Source: an uncultured Actinomycetes bacterium (lineage in GTDB: Bacteria; Actinomycetota; Actinomycetes; Nanopelagicales; Nanopelagicaceae). Taken from it: a DNA stretch of 5,659 nt. The stretch spans positions 1 to 5,659 of the forward strand of contig CAIYQS010000028.1 in assembly GCA_903928395.1 (NCBI GenBank), read 5' to 3'. Within the stretch, counting starts at the first letter, position 1. The number at the start of each line of letters is the position of its first letter. The position numbers were made by a program, and so were the translations under genes. Shown one piece after another: positions 1 to 5,437 of the stretch. The notes under the pieces are model-generated. The model saw only the letters and a program-made list of their open reading frames with translations. It made no database searches and was not told the origin of the DNA.

Positions 1-101
1 AAATCATTTTCCACTGAGATTAGGAAGTCTGAAGTTTCACTCATTCACGCTAATTCCACCTACGCACAAGGCTACGGCGGACATGCCAGAGAAAAAAAGA
101 G

Positions 102-155
102 AATGTTGCGGGATTTTTGGCTGAGGTACTCCGCAGACGAAAATGACGCAACATT
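102..155. repeat. Long imperfect inverted repeat (hairpin)
   Basis: Pairing position i with 257-i gives 9 perfect pairs (102-110 with 147-155), a 2x2 mismatch, 7 pairs including one G-T wobble (113-119 with 138-144), one G/A mismatch, 3 pairs (121-123 with 134-136), one A/G mismatch, 2 pairs, and the four-base loop TACT at 127-130. Three of the four mismatched positions are G opposite A and the other is G opposite G. An A-rich run at about 90-100 and a T-rich run at about 157-168 flank the stem and can partly extend it. This could be a bidirectional terminator, a small non-autonomous element, or a transposon end. The stem is AT-rich in the middle, so a classic terminator is not certain. No attC consensus core sites fit the arm order. 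Confidence 0.6.
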
Positions 156-186
156 ATTTGTTTCTTTTCTTGATTAGTGTCAATCA

Positions 187-227
187 GCCTGCCCGCAGTG
201 GCTACGCCACAGGCGTTGCAGGCGGGC
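187..227. repeat. GC-rich palindromic (REP-like) element
   Basis: A compact stem GTGGC (198-202) / GCCAC (206-210) closes a three-base loop. It sits inside an outer pairing GCCCGC (191-196) with GCGGGC (222-227). An alternative pairing uses GCCTGC (187-192) with GCAGGC (218-223). It is much richer in GC than its surroundings. The form is that of short intergenic palindromic repeats that occur in many copies in some genomes. Copy number cannot be judged here because only one copy lies in the window. Confidence 0.5.
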
Positions 228-357
228 GGAGATGAGTGGTGAAGCCTCCCTCGTAGCACTCCAAATCTTCGTCGTCCGATTGAGCCAATATGGCGAGGAA
301 TCCAAGAATTTAGATGCGTCTGCCCTGGGCTTTTCGCTGGCTTTGATGGTCATGCTC

Positions 358-366
358 TGCTATTTT
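358..366 (+). promoter_or_regulatory. Possible extended -10 element for the chimeric gene
   Basis: TGC directly followed by TATTTT (361-366) resembles an extended -10 motif, 30 bases before the ATG at 397. No good -35 lies 17 bases upstream. Downstream, AGGTGA at 384-389 is a good ribosome binding site 7 bases before the ATG. The promoter call is weak; the ribosome binding site is more secure. Confidence 0.3.
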
Positions 367-396
367 CCTGATTAATGAGAAACAGGTGAAGATCCT

Positions 397-945
397 ATGC
401 AAGCTATACAGGGAATTTATGACGGCACGACGATCCGGATGCTTGAACCGGTTCGAGTTCACGCGAATGTGCGGGTTATCATTACGTTTATTGAATCAGA
501 ACTGCTGGACGGTTTGCCGGTGACTCGCCTTGAGGATGTGGCGGGGTGCCTTCACTACGCCGGTCCAGCCAAAACTCCAGCAGGCTACGCCTCGGGCTCA
601 TTTGGACCTACGACCGCAGGACGAATGGATTCCTACGTCGAGCAGTTCCAGGCAGCAGGTGGGTCGATGATCATGTTGGCAAAAGGCAATCGCTCCAAAC
701 AAGTCACCGATGCCTGTAAAAAGCATGGTGGTTTCTATCTGGGATCAGTTGGTGGTCCGGCCGCGCGCTTGGCACTCGATTGCATCCGCAAAGTCGAAGT
801 CCTCGATTACGCCGAATTGGGAATGGAAGCGGTCTGGAAAATCGAAGTTGAAAATTTCCCTGCTTTTATCGTCGTCGACGATAAAGGAAATGACTTCTTT
901 GCCGAAACTTCAAAGCCCATCACGATCGGTTCAAGACCCGAATAA
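397..945 (+). CDS. Chimeric frame: DUF104-type antitoxin N-terminus fused to class I fumarase C-terminal fragment
   Basis: This 182-residue frame joins two unrelated families. Residues 1 to about 33 (MQAIQGIYDG..., RVIITF) match the small DUF104/AF2212 antitoxin domain, and TRLEDVAGCLHY (43-54) resembles the usual tail of such VapB-like antitoxins. From about residue 54 (YAGPAKTPAGYASGS) to the end it is the C-terminal part of a class I [4Fe-4S] fumarate hydratase (FumA/FumB type), with GPTTAGRMDSY (70-80), MLAKGN (93-98), GGFYLGSVGGPAA (111-123), LGMEAVWKIE (141-150) and DDKGNDFF (161-168). T72, R76 and K96 appear to match substrate-contacting Thr467, Arg471 and Lys491 of Leishmania fumarase, judged from spacing and motif. 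The whole iron-sulfur domain and the start of the C-terminal domain are missing, roughly three quarters of a ~550-residue enzyme, so fumarase activity is not expected. No toxin gene follows. The ATG has a good ribosome binding site (384-389). Both halves are undamaged, which implies a recent fusion or an assembly join. Confidence 0.8.
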   Translation: MQAIQGIYDGTTIRMLEPVRVHANVRVIITFIESELLDGLPVTRLEDVAGCLHYAGPAKTPAGYASGSFGPTTAGRMDSYVEQFQAAGGSMIMLAKGNRSKQVTDACKKHGGFYLGSVGGPAARLALDCIRKVEVLDYAELGMEAVWKIEVENFPAFIVVDDKGNDFFAETSKPITIGSRPE

Positions 946-969
946 ATTGGTTTCCTCTAACGTTTCAAC

Positions 970-1488
970 TTAATTAGTGATGCGTCCGCTGTGAAAATTA
1001 TCGAGTAGTTCGCGATAAATTTCCATATTTCCGCTATGCCTAGCTGTTTCATCAATCATGCGAAGGTATACCCAGCGTAAGTTTGGATGCAGGTTGTCGG
1101 TAGTGCGAGCATGCGCGGCAAGATCGTCCAAAGATTTCCCCTTGGCAATCTGCCGAGAATTCTCGCAAGCCGCTTTATAGCCTTCAATTAATGATTCAAC
1201 CGTATCTTCTTCCAGAATTTTAAACTCTCCATCCGGGTCTTCTTCACTCGATCTAGATTCGGTGTAAGGAATTCCTGCAAAACGATCTTGAAACCACCAA
1301 TGTTCCACTTCTGTTAAGTGGCGAAGTACCCCTAATACGGAAGTAGCGGTAGGCCCCAGTCTCTTTGTGCCGTCCTCTTTGGAGATGCCCGTAGCTTTAA
1401 AAATAACCATAGCTCTGGCAAACTCAATTTGGTTTTCCAGCAATTCACGCTCTGTTCCAGAGCTTGGTGGGTACTCGGGTGCGTTCAT
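970..1488 (-). CDS. DUF664/DinB-superfamily protein
   Basis: This 172-residue protein fits the DUF664 branch of the DinB four-helix-bundle superfamily, small metal-binding proteins that include thiol-dependent (mycothiol/bacillithiol) transferases. Family features are TSVLGVLRHLTEVEHWWF (49-66, with H57 as the usual first metal ligand), the acidic mid-segment (81-95), and NLRWVYLRMIDETARH (136-151, with H151 as a second ligand). Many relatives have a second histidine three residues later (RHxGH). Here that position is N154, encoded AAT, so metal binding may be altered. The length is normal. An in-frame stop lies four codons before the ATG, which fixes the start. AGGG directly abuts the ATG, too close for a standard ribosome binding site, which suits leaderless translation. 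The gene follows potC by 42 bases on the same strand and converges on the chimeric frame. The substrate is unknown. Confidence 0.85.
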   Translation of the reverse strand: MNAPEYPPSSGTERELLENQIEFARAMVIFKATGISKEDGTKRLGPTATSVLGVLRHLTEVEHWWFQDRFAGIPYTESRSSEEDPDGEFKILEEDTVESLIEGYKAACENSRQIAKGKSLDDLAAHARTTDNLHPNLRWVYLRMIDETARHSGNMEIYRELLDNFHSGRITN

Positions 1489-1494
1489 CCCTGA

Positions 1495-1523
1495 AGGCTA
1501 ACTAACGAACTAAGGCAGTTCAA
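1495..1523 (-). promoter_or_regulatory. Candidate leaderless promoter of the DUF664 gene
   Basis: On the minus strand TTGAAC (1523-1518) is followed after exactly 17 bases by TAGCCT (1500-1495), which ends 6 bases before the ATG. TAGCCT fits the actinobacterial -10 pattern TANNNT, and TTGAAC agrees with TTGACA in its first four bases. Transcription would begin at or very near the start codon, giving a leaderless message. The start codon also lacks a properly spaced ribosome binding site, which is consistent. The gene may therefore be transcribed separately from the pot operon. Confidence 0.5.
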
Positions 1524-1530
1524 TGCTGTA

Positions 1531-2346
1531 TTAAAGTCTCCCGCCGGCAGAACCATCCTGCGAGAAGCGTTGACTGAGCCAGACCGGAAATATAAAGAGG
1601 ACGATCAAGAGAGTAGCAACCACGTTAACAATAGGTGCTTGATTAGGTCTAAAGAGATTATTGAAAATCCACTGCGGCAAGGTTTCCGTCCCCGGACCTG
1701 CTGTGAAGGTGGTGACCACAATTTCGTCGAAGGAAAGTGCAAATGCGAGCAATCCTCCGGCGACCAATGCAGAGCGAACGAGTGGGAAAGTTACAAATCT
1801 AAAAGTCTGGAAAATATTTGCCCCGAGGTCTTGGGAAGCTTCTTCCAAACTCTGTCCCATGCGGCGCAACCGGGCGAGCACATTGTTATATACGACCACG
1901 ATACAAAACGTTGCATGACCCACGACAACGGTCCAGAGCGCTAATTCCTTGTTGAGTGGATCCAAAAAGGTATGAAACGTTGTGTTGAGCGCGATGCCAG
2001 TGATGATGCCTGGCAGCGCGATCGGGAAGATAACCAGTAAAGAAAGCGTGTTTTTGCCATAAAAGGAATACCTAGAGACAGCAAAGGCGATACATGTTCC
2101 TAGAACCAATGCAATGGCGGTAGCACCAAGTCCAACTTTTATCGAAGTAGCTATGGCGGGAAGAACTCCATTGCTCTCGGTGAGCCTGCCCCACCAAACA
2201 GTAGATAGGGATTGTGGCGGCCAAGAAAATGTACGCGATGGATTAAACGAGTTGAGCGCAACGACTAGCAACGGAACGTAGATAAATCCAAGAGTTCCAA
2301 ATGTTAAGGATGCAAGCAATAATTTTGCGCGTCTGGAGAGGTACAT
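1531..2346 (-). CDS. potC: Polyamine-type ABC transporter permease (PotC-like)
   Basis: Second membrane channel subunit of a spermidine/putrescine-type importer in the cytoplasmic membrane. The 271-residue protein has about six hydrophobic segments (roughly 8-32, 63-92, 99-125, 135-157, 190-215 and 236-258). It carries the permease EAA loop, EASQDLGANIFQTFRFVTFPLV beginning at residue 169, which docks on the ATPase. SFDEIVVTTFTAGPGTETLP (205-224) is typical of the PotC family. Its ATG overlaps the potB stop by one base (TAATG), and GGAG (2358-2355) lies 8 bases upstream inside potB, so translation is probably coupled. The length is normal and there are no defects. The substrate is inferred from family resemblance; putrescine, spermidine or a related compound cannot be told apart here. 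Confidence 0.9.
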   Translation of the reverse strand: MYLSRRAKLLLASLTFGTLGFIYVPLLVVALNSFNPSRTFSWPPQSLSTVWWGRLTESNGVLPAIATSIKVGLGATAIALVLGTCIAFAVSRYSFYGKNTLSLLVIFPIALPGIITGIALNTTFHTFLDPLNKELALWTVVVGHATFCIVVVYNNVLARLRRMGQSLEEASQDLGANIFQTFRFVTFPLVRSALVAGGLLAFALSFDEIVVTTFTAGPGTETLPQWIFNNLFRPNQAPIVNVVATLLIVLFIFPVWLSQRFSQDGSAGGRL

Positions 2347-3212
2347 TAGAAATTCTCCAGTGCGCCGGAGCGTCTCACAATAAAGAGATAACCCAAAATG
2401 GTGCCGATAGGTAACAGCGCCATTGCGGCAGCAAATGGCAAGTTGCCGGCAGTGCCAACGTTGTCTGCGATGACATTAGCTACTAACTGGGTAGTGCCGC
2501 CAACAATCTTCACAACTATGTAATCACCAAGGGAAAGCGAAAAGGTAAAGATTGATCCCGCGATAATCGCAGGGTAAATTATCGGCAAGATAATTGAAGT
2601 GAAGGTTCTTCTTGCACTCGCACCTAAGTCACTCGAAGCTTCCAATAAAGTATTTGGAAGCCGATCCATCCCGGCGTAGATGGGCAGAATCATGTAAGGC
2701 AACCAGAGGTATGCCAGAGTAATTGTTGTTGCAGGTAGCCCAAAACCAGGGCCATGGAGTCCAAAGGGTTTTAGAATCCAGGAAATTACCCCACCATCTG
2801 CAAACATGCTGCGCCAGGCATAAGTTTTAACCAAATAACTCGCCCAGAGTGGAACGAGAACCAAAGCGATGACCACGCTTCTAAAGCGCGGTTTAAGTAC
2901 TTTAGAGATAAAAAGTGCGATTGGTATAGCAAGAAGCCCATCGATGACCGTGACGGCTATTGCAACTCCGATGGAGCGAATTGCGATAGTGCTATAAACC
3001 CGCTGCGAGATCAAAGTATGAAAATTGGAGAAGGCGAATGAGTGAACGATATTTCCGGTAAAAGAATCAACGCTCCAGAAACTGGAGATCAACATAACTG
3101 CAAGTGAGCCCAGATATGCAACAGCCAACCAGAGCACGGGCAACGCTAGAAGTAGCGCGGCCCGTGCACCTTTATGGCGATATAGCCAGGTGTTGACTCG
3201 ATTATTTCGCAC
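2346..3212 (-). CDS. potB: Polyamine-type ABC transporter permease (PotB-like)
   Basis: First membrane channel subunit of the importer, 288 residues with about six membrane segments (roughly 18-43, 78-105, 112-130, 160-185, 208-232 and 258-280). The EAA loop runs EASSDLGASARRTFTSIILP (191-210), closely matching the family pattern of EAA, a glycine four residues on, and I-x-LP. SLGDYIVVKIVGG (227-239) and the segment VPLWASYLVKTYAW (120-133) are characteristic of PotB. The start is GTG, since an in-frame TGA lies three codons upstream, and AGGT is spaced a few bases before it. It begins 31 bases after the potD stop and ends overlapping the potC start, so it clearly belongs to the same operon. 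It should pair with PotC to form the channel and with PotA for ATP hydrolysis. Confidence 0.9.
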   Translation of the reverse strand: MRNNRVNTWLYRHKGARAALLLALPVLWLAVAYLGSLAVMLISSFWSVDSFTGNIVHSFAFSNFHTLISQRVYSTIAIRSIGVAIAVTVIDGLLAIPIALFISKVLKPRFRSVVIALVLVPLWASYLVKTYAWRSMFADGGVISWILKPFGLHGPGFGLPATTITLAYLWLPYMILPIYAGMDRLPNTLLEASSDLGASARRTFTSIILPIIYPAIIAGSIFTFSLSLGDYIVVKIVGGTTQLVANVIADNVGTAGNLPFAAAMALLPIGTILGYLFIVRRSGALENF

Positions 3213-3243
3213 AGTGACCTGTCATCAAATTAACCTGATTGGG

Positions 3244-4413
3244 CTAACCTTTTATTGACGTCCAGGCTTGTGTCCACGCTGCATAGTCGGTGCAGATATT
3301 TCCGCGTCCATCTAGGCAATTTGTTGTGGGTGTTGTCCAGTACCAAATCTTCTTGGCATAGGCAGCATCTGTTGCGTGATAGGTGGTGCAGAAGCTCTTA
3401 TCGACGGTATGGCTGCAGGCAAGTGTCTGAGATGGAGCCTCACCAAAATACTCTGCGACTTGAGCGTTCACTGTTGGTGAAGTAATCCAGTTCATCCATT
3501 GATACATGCAATTTGGATGTTGTGCCTTAGATGAAATCATCCAGGTATCTGACCAACCAGTAGCTCCTTCTTTAGGAACGGTGGTTGCAACAGTGACTTT
3601 TTTATCGCCATTAATTGTGTTGGCAATAACTTGCCATGAAGAACCAAGAAGGGTGTTGGAAGATTCAAATGATTGAACCGACTTGGTGTAGTCCGACCAA
3701 TACTCTCCAATATTCTTCTTTTGCACCTTAAGCAGAGTAACTGCAGCGGCCAGTTGAGTCTTATCCAAAGAATATGGATTGGTGATTTTCAATTTTGGCT
3801 GTGTTGCCATTAAATACATGGCCGCATCAGCGATATAAATCGGAGAGTCGTACGCGGTGATCTGACCCTTGTAAGGAGAGTTCGCTGCGAAGACGGCTGA
3901 CCATGACGTGGGCTTCTTTACCTTAGCGGCGTTATAGGCCAAAACATTGGCGCCCCAACCGTGCGGAATCCCATACATCTGGCCATTAACCGAATTCCAT
4001 TGTTGACCCTTGAGAAATGAGGAAATCGTCTTGTAATTAGGTACAAGCGCGGTGTTTACGGGAGCAACTTGTCCGCCGTAAATCAATCGAAGCGTTGCAT
4101 CCCCTGAAGCAGACACACCGTCATATCCACCAGTCTTCATCAAGGAAACCATCTCATCAGAAGTACCCGCGGTCTTGGCATTTACCTTGCAGCCAGTTGC
4201 CTTGGTGAATGGATTAACCCAGTCAACAGTTTTGTCGTTGCTTCCATTTTCGGCATAACCAGCCCAAACAATAATATTGAGCGTTCCTTCGCCTTTGCCC
4301 AGGGATTTTTGCATCGGAACGTTTGGAAGTGAAGCAGCCACACCTGCAGTAGCGCTGGCGATCGCCAGGCCCAGAGCGGCGAAGCTAGCAATCACTATCT
4401 TCTTGGTACGCAT
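3244..4413 (-). CDS. potD: Extracellular polyamine-type solute-binding protein (PotD-like)
   Basis: Ligand-capturing subunit of the importer, 389 residues. Residues 1-28 form a Sec signal peptide: RTKK, a hydrophobic core, and a likely cut after AGVAA before SL. No lipobox cysteine is present. The fold follows the PotD/type 2 periplasmic-binding pattern: LNIIVWAGY (45-53) begins the first lobe, GYDGVSASGD (96-105) and YGIPHGWGAN (147-156) line the cleft, and GWSD (286-289) appears to match the Trp-x-Asp that contacts the ligand amine in E. coli PotD. Six cysteines (75, 302, 333, 342, 366, 374), four of them in the last 60 residues, suggest disulfides in the secreted protein. The ATG has a strong ribosome binding site, AAGGTGA, 5 bases upstream. 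It sits 38 bases after potA and 31 before potB. The ligand is inferred as a polyamine; another cationic or opine-like compound remains possible. Confidence 0.85.
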   Translation of the reverse strand: MRTKKIVIASFAALGLAIASATAGVAASLPNVPMQKSLGKGEGTLNIIVWAGYAENGSNDKTVDWVNPFTKATGCKVNAKTAGTSDEMVSLMKTGGYDGVSASGDATLRLIYGGQVAPVNTALVPNYKTISSFLKGQQWNSVNGQMYGIPHGWGANVLAYNAAKVKKPTSWSAVFAANSPYKGQITAYDSPIYIADAAMYLMATQPKLKITNPYSLDKTQLAAAVTLLKVQKKNIGEYWSDYTKSVQSFESSNTLLGSSWQVIANTINGDKKVTVATTVPKEGATGWSDTWMISSKAQHPNCMYQWMNWITSPTVNAQVAEYFGEAPSQTLACSHTVDKSFCTTYHATDAAYAKKIWYWTTPTTNCLDGRGNICTDYAAWTQAWTSIKG

Positions 4414-4418
4414 TCACA

Positions 4419-4425
4419 TCACCTT
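4419..4425 (-). promoter_or_regulatory. Strong ribosome binding site of potD
   Basis: AAGGTGA lies 5 bases before the potD ATG and is preceded by a purine-rich A tract. It is the strongest translation signal in the operon, which suits the usual need for many more binding protein molecules than channel subunits. Confidence 0.6.
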
Positions 4426-4444
4426 TTTTTCTTTCTTGTTTGAC

Positions 4445-4458
4445 TGGTTTTTCAACCA
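4445..4458 (-). other. Small intercistronic hairpin at the potA stop codon
   Basis: On the minus strand TGGTT and AACCA enclose a GAAA tetraloop, a stable GNRA type. The potA TGA stop lies within the hairpin. The following sequence is A-rich rather than U-rich, so it is not an intrinsic terminator. It might protect the downstream potD message or be chance; five pairs is short. Confidence 0.3.
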
Positions 4459-5420
4459 ACCTGAAATTCGTATTTCGAATTCCAAGAAACTTCAATTTGA
4501 TCCCCAACTATTGGAAACTCTTGCGTTCCATCATTTTCAGCTAGGAGCGTCAACGTATCCTCGCCGATAACAACGTTTATCCGAGTAAGCGCGCCAAGGA
4601 ACATTACCGAAGCGACGAGCCCGGAAGAGACGCGATCACCTACCTGTCCCAATTTAATCTTTTCGGGGCGGATACTGATAACTTTTTGGTCACGATGTAG
4701 AAGGTTGGAAATTCCGACGAATCCCGCTACAAATTCGGAGTTTGGTTGTTCGTAAATCTCGCGGGCAGTTCCCATCTGGACGATATTGCCGGCATGAAAT
4801 ACCGCAATTCGATCAGCCATGGTGAGAGCTTCTTCTTGATCATGGGTTACAAAGATAAAGGTGATCCCGACATCGCGTTGCAATTCTTTGAGTTCAACCT
4901 GCATTTCGTGGCGCAATTGGAGATCCAGCGCACCGAGCGGCTCATCCAGGAGCAACACTTTTGGTTCGTTTACTAATGCACGGGCTAGCGCCACACGTTG
5001 CCGCTGACCACCAGAGAGTTGGGCGGGTTTCCGGGCTTCATATCCTTCAAGTTTGACGCGCTGCAACGCTTTGCGAGCGCGCAATTGCCGCTCGTCTTTT
5101 CCGACCTTTTTGACTTTAAGTCCGTATTCGACATTTTCCAGAACGGTCATGTGTGGAAAGAGCGCGTAGTCTTGAAAAACCGTATTTACATCACGACTAA
5201 AGGGTGGCGTCTGACTTACATCGACACCATCTATTTCAATGAGACCAGAATCGGGAAGTTCAAATCCTGCTATCAGGCGCAAAACGGTTGTCTTACCCGA
5301 GCCACTTGGTCCGAGCATGGCAAAAAATTCGCCATCTGCAATTTCTAGGTCTACGCCATCGACCGCTTTAACATCGCCAAAACTTTTGGCAACCTTCGAT
5401 AATCGAATCGCTATAGACAC
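4452..5420 (-). CDS. potA: Polyamine-type ABC transporter ATPase (PotA-like)
   Basis: ATP-hydrolysing subunit that drives the importer from the cytoplasmic face. The 322-residue protein has all nucleotide-binding motifs: Walker A GPSGSGKTT (37-45), Q-loop Q83, signature LSGGQ (135-139), Walker B VLLLDE (155-160), D-loop ALD (164-166) and switch histidine H193. RDVNTVFQDYALFPHMTV (76-93) is typical of the PotA/MalK-like group. A C-terminal TOBE-type regulatory domain follows (about 246-320, starting near ISIRPEKI), shorter than in the ~380-residue E. coli PotA. The start is GTG, because an in-frame TAG lies four codons upstream and no later ATG precedes Walker A. AGG directly abuts the GTG, giving no proper ribosome binding site, so leaderless translation or coupling to rho is likely. 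It begins 17 bases after the rho stop and is first of the four transporter genes. Confidence 0.9.
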   Translation of the reverse strand: MSIAIRLSKVAKSFGDVKAVDGVDLEIADGEFFAMLGPSGSGKTTVLRLIAGFELPDSGLIEIDGVDVSQTPPFSRDVNTVFQDYALFPHMTVLENVEYGLKVKKVGKDERQLRARKALQRVKLEGYEARKPAQLSGGQRQRVALARALVNEPKVLLLDEPLGALDLQLRHEMQVELKELQRDVGITFIFVTHDQEEALTMADRIAVFHAGNIVQMGTAREIYEQPNSEFVAGFVGISNLLHRDQKVISIRPEKIKLGQVGDRVSSGLVASVMFLGALTRINVVIGEDTLTLLAENDGTQEFPIVGDQIEVSWNSKYEFQVG

Positions 5421-5426
5421 CCTGGG

Positions 5427-5432
5427 ATTCTA
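5427..5432 (-). promoter_or_regulatory. Candidate -10 element for potA (leaderless type)
   Basis: TAGAAT on the minus strand ends 6 bases before the potA GTG, the same geometry as TAGCCT before the DUF664 gene. It fits the TANNNT pattern of actinobacterial -10 elements placed so that the transcript begins at the start codon. No convincing -35 lies at 16-18 bases upstream. Read-through from rho is an alternative source of transcription, since no intrinsic terminator separates the two genes. Confidence 0.4.
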
Positions 5433-5437
5433 AAGGA

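Larger units (their letters stand above)
1..396. other. Non-coding, repeat-bearing left flank
   Basis: No convincing gene is visible in this stretch. A 69-residue minus-strand frame at 50-259 and a 47-codon plus-strand frame at 232-375 both run through palindromic repeat sequence, resemble no family I know and lack a well-placed ribosome binding site. The stretch does contain two separate structured elements (102-155 and 187-227), followed by about 130 bases of featureless sequence and then the control region of the chimeric gene at 397. It may belong to the antitoxin side of the junction near 556-579 rather than to the actinobacterial chromosome on the right. That is inference from the chimera, not something the bases show directly. 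Confidence 0.5.

Noticed and set aside
102..155. Integron attC site
   Set aside because: The arms read GTTGCG then CGCAAC, the reverse order of the attC core sites (RYYYAAC before GTTRRRY), and the consensus does not fit.
50..259. 69-residue minus-strand frame
   Set aside because: It reads straight through both palindromic repeats, has low-complexity Arg/Ser/Ala content, no recognisable family and no clear ribosome binding site; most likely chance.
232..375. 47-codon plus-strand frame starting MSGEASL
   Set aside because: GGAG directly abuts the ATG, there is no known homology, and the frame overlaps the likely control region of the gene at 397.
397..576. Functional toxin-antitoxin pair
   Set aside because: No PIN or other toxin frame follows; the frame runs into fumarase sequence and then meets the convergent DUF664 gene.
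946..969. Bidirectional terminator between the convergent genes
   Set aside because: The 24-base gap contains no stem of useful length or adjoining T run.
1570..1944. 124-residue plus-strand frame opposite potC
   Set aside because: It is antisense to a well-conserved permease, with no family resemblance; a shadow frame.
4998..5348. 116-residue plus-strand frame opposite potA
   Set aside because: It is antisense to the conserved ATPase motifs and shows no independent protein features.
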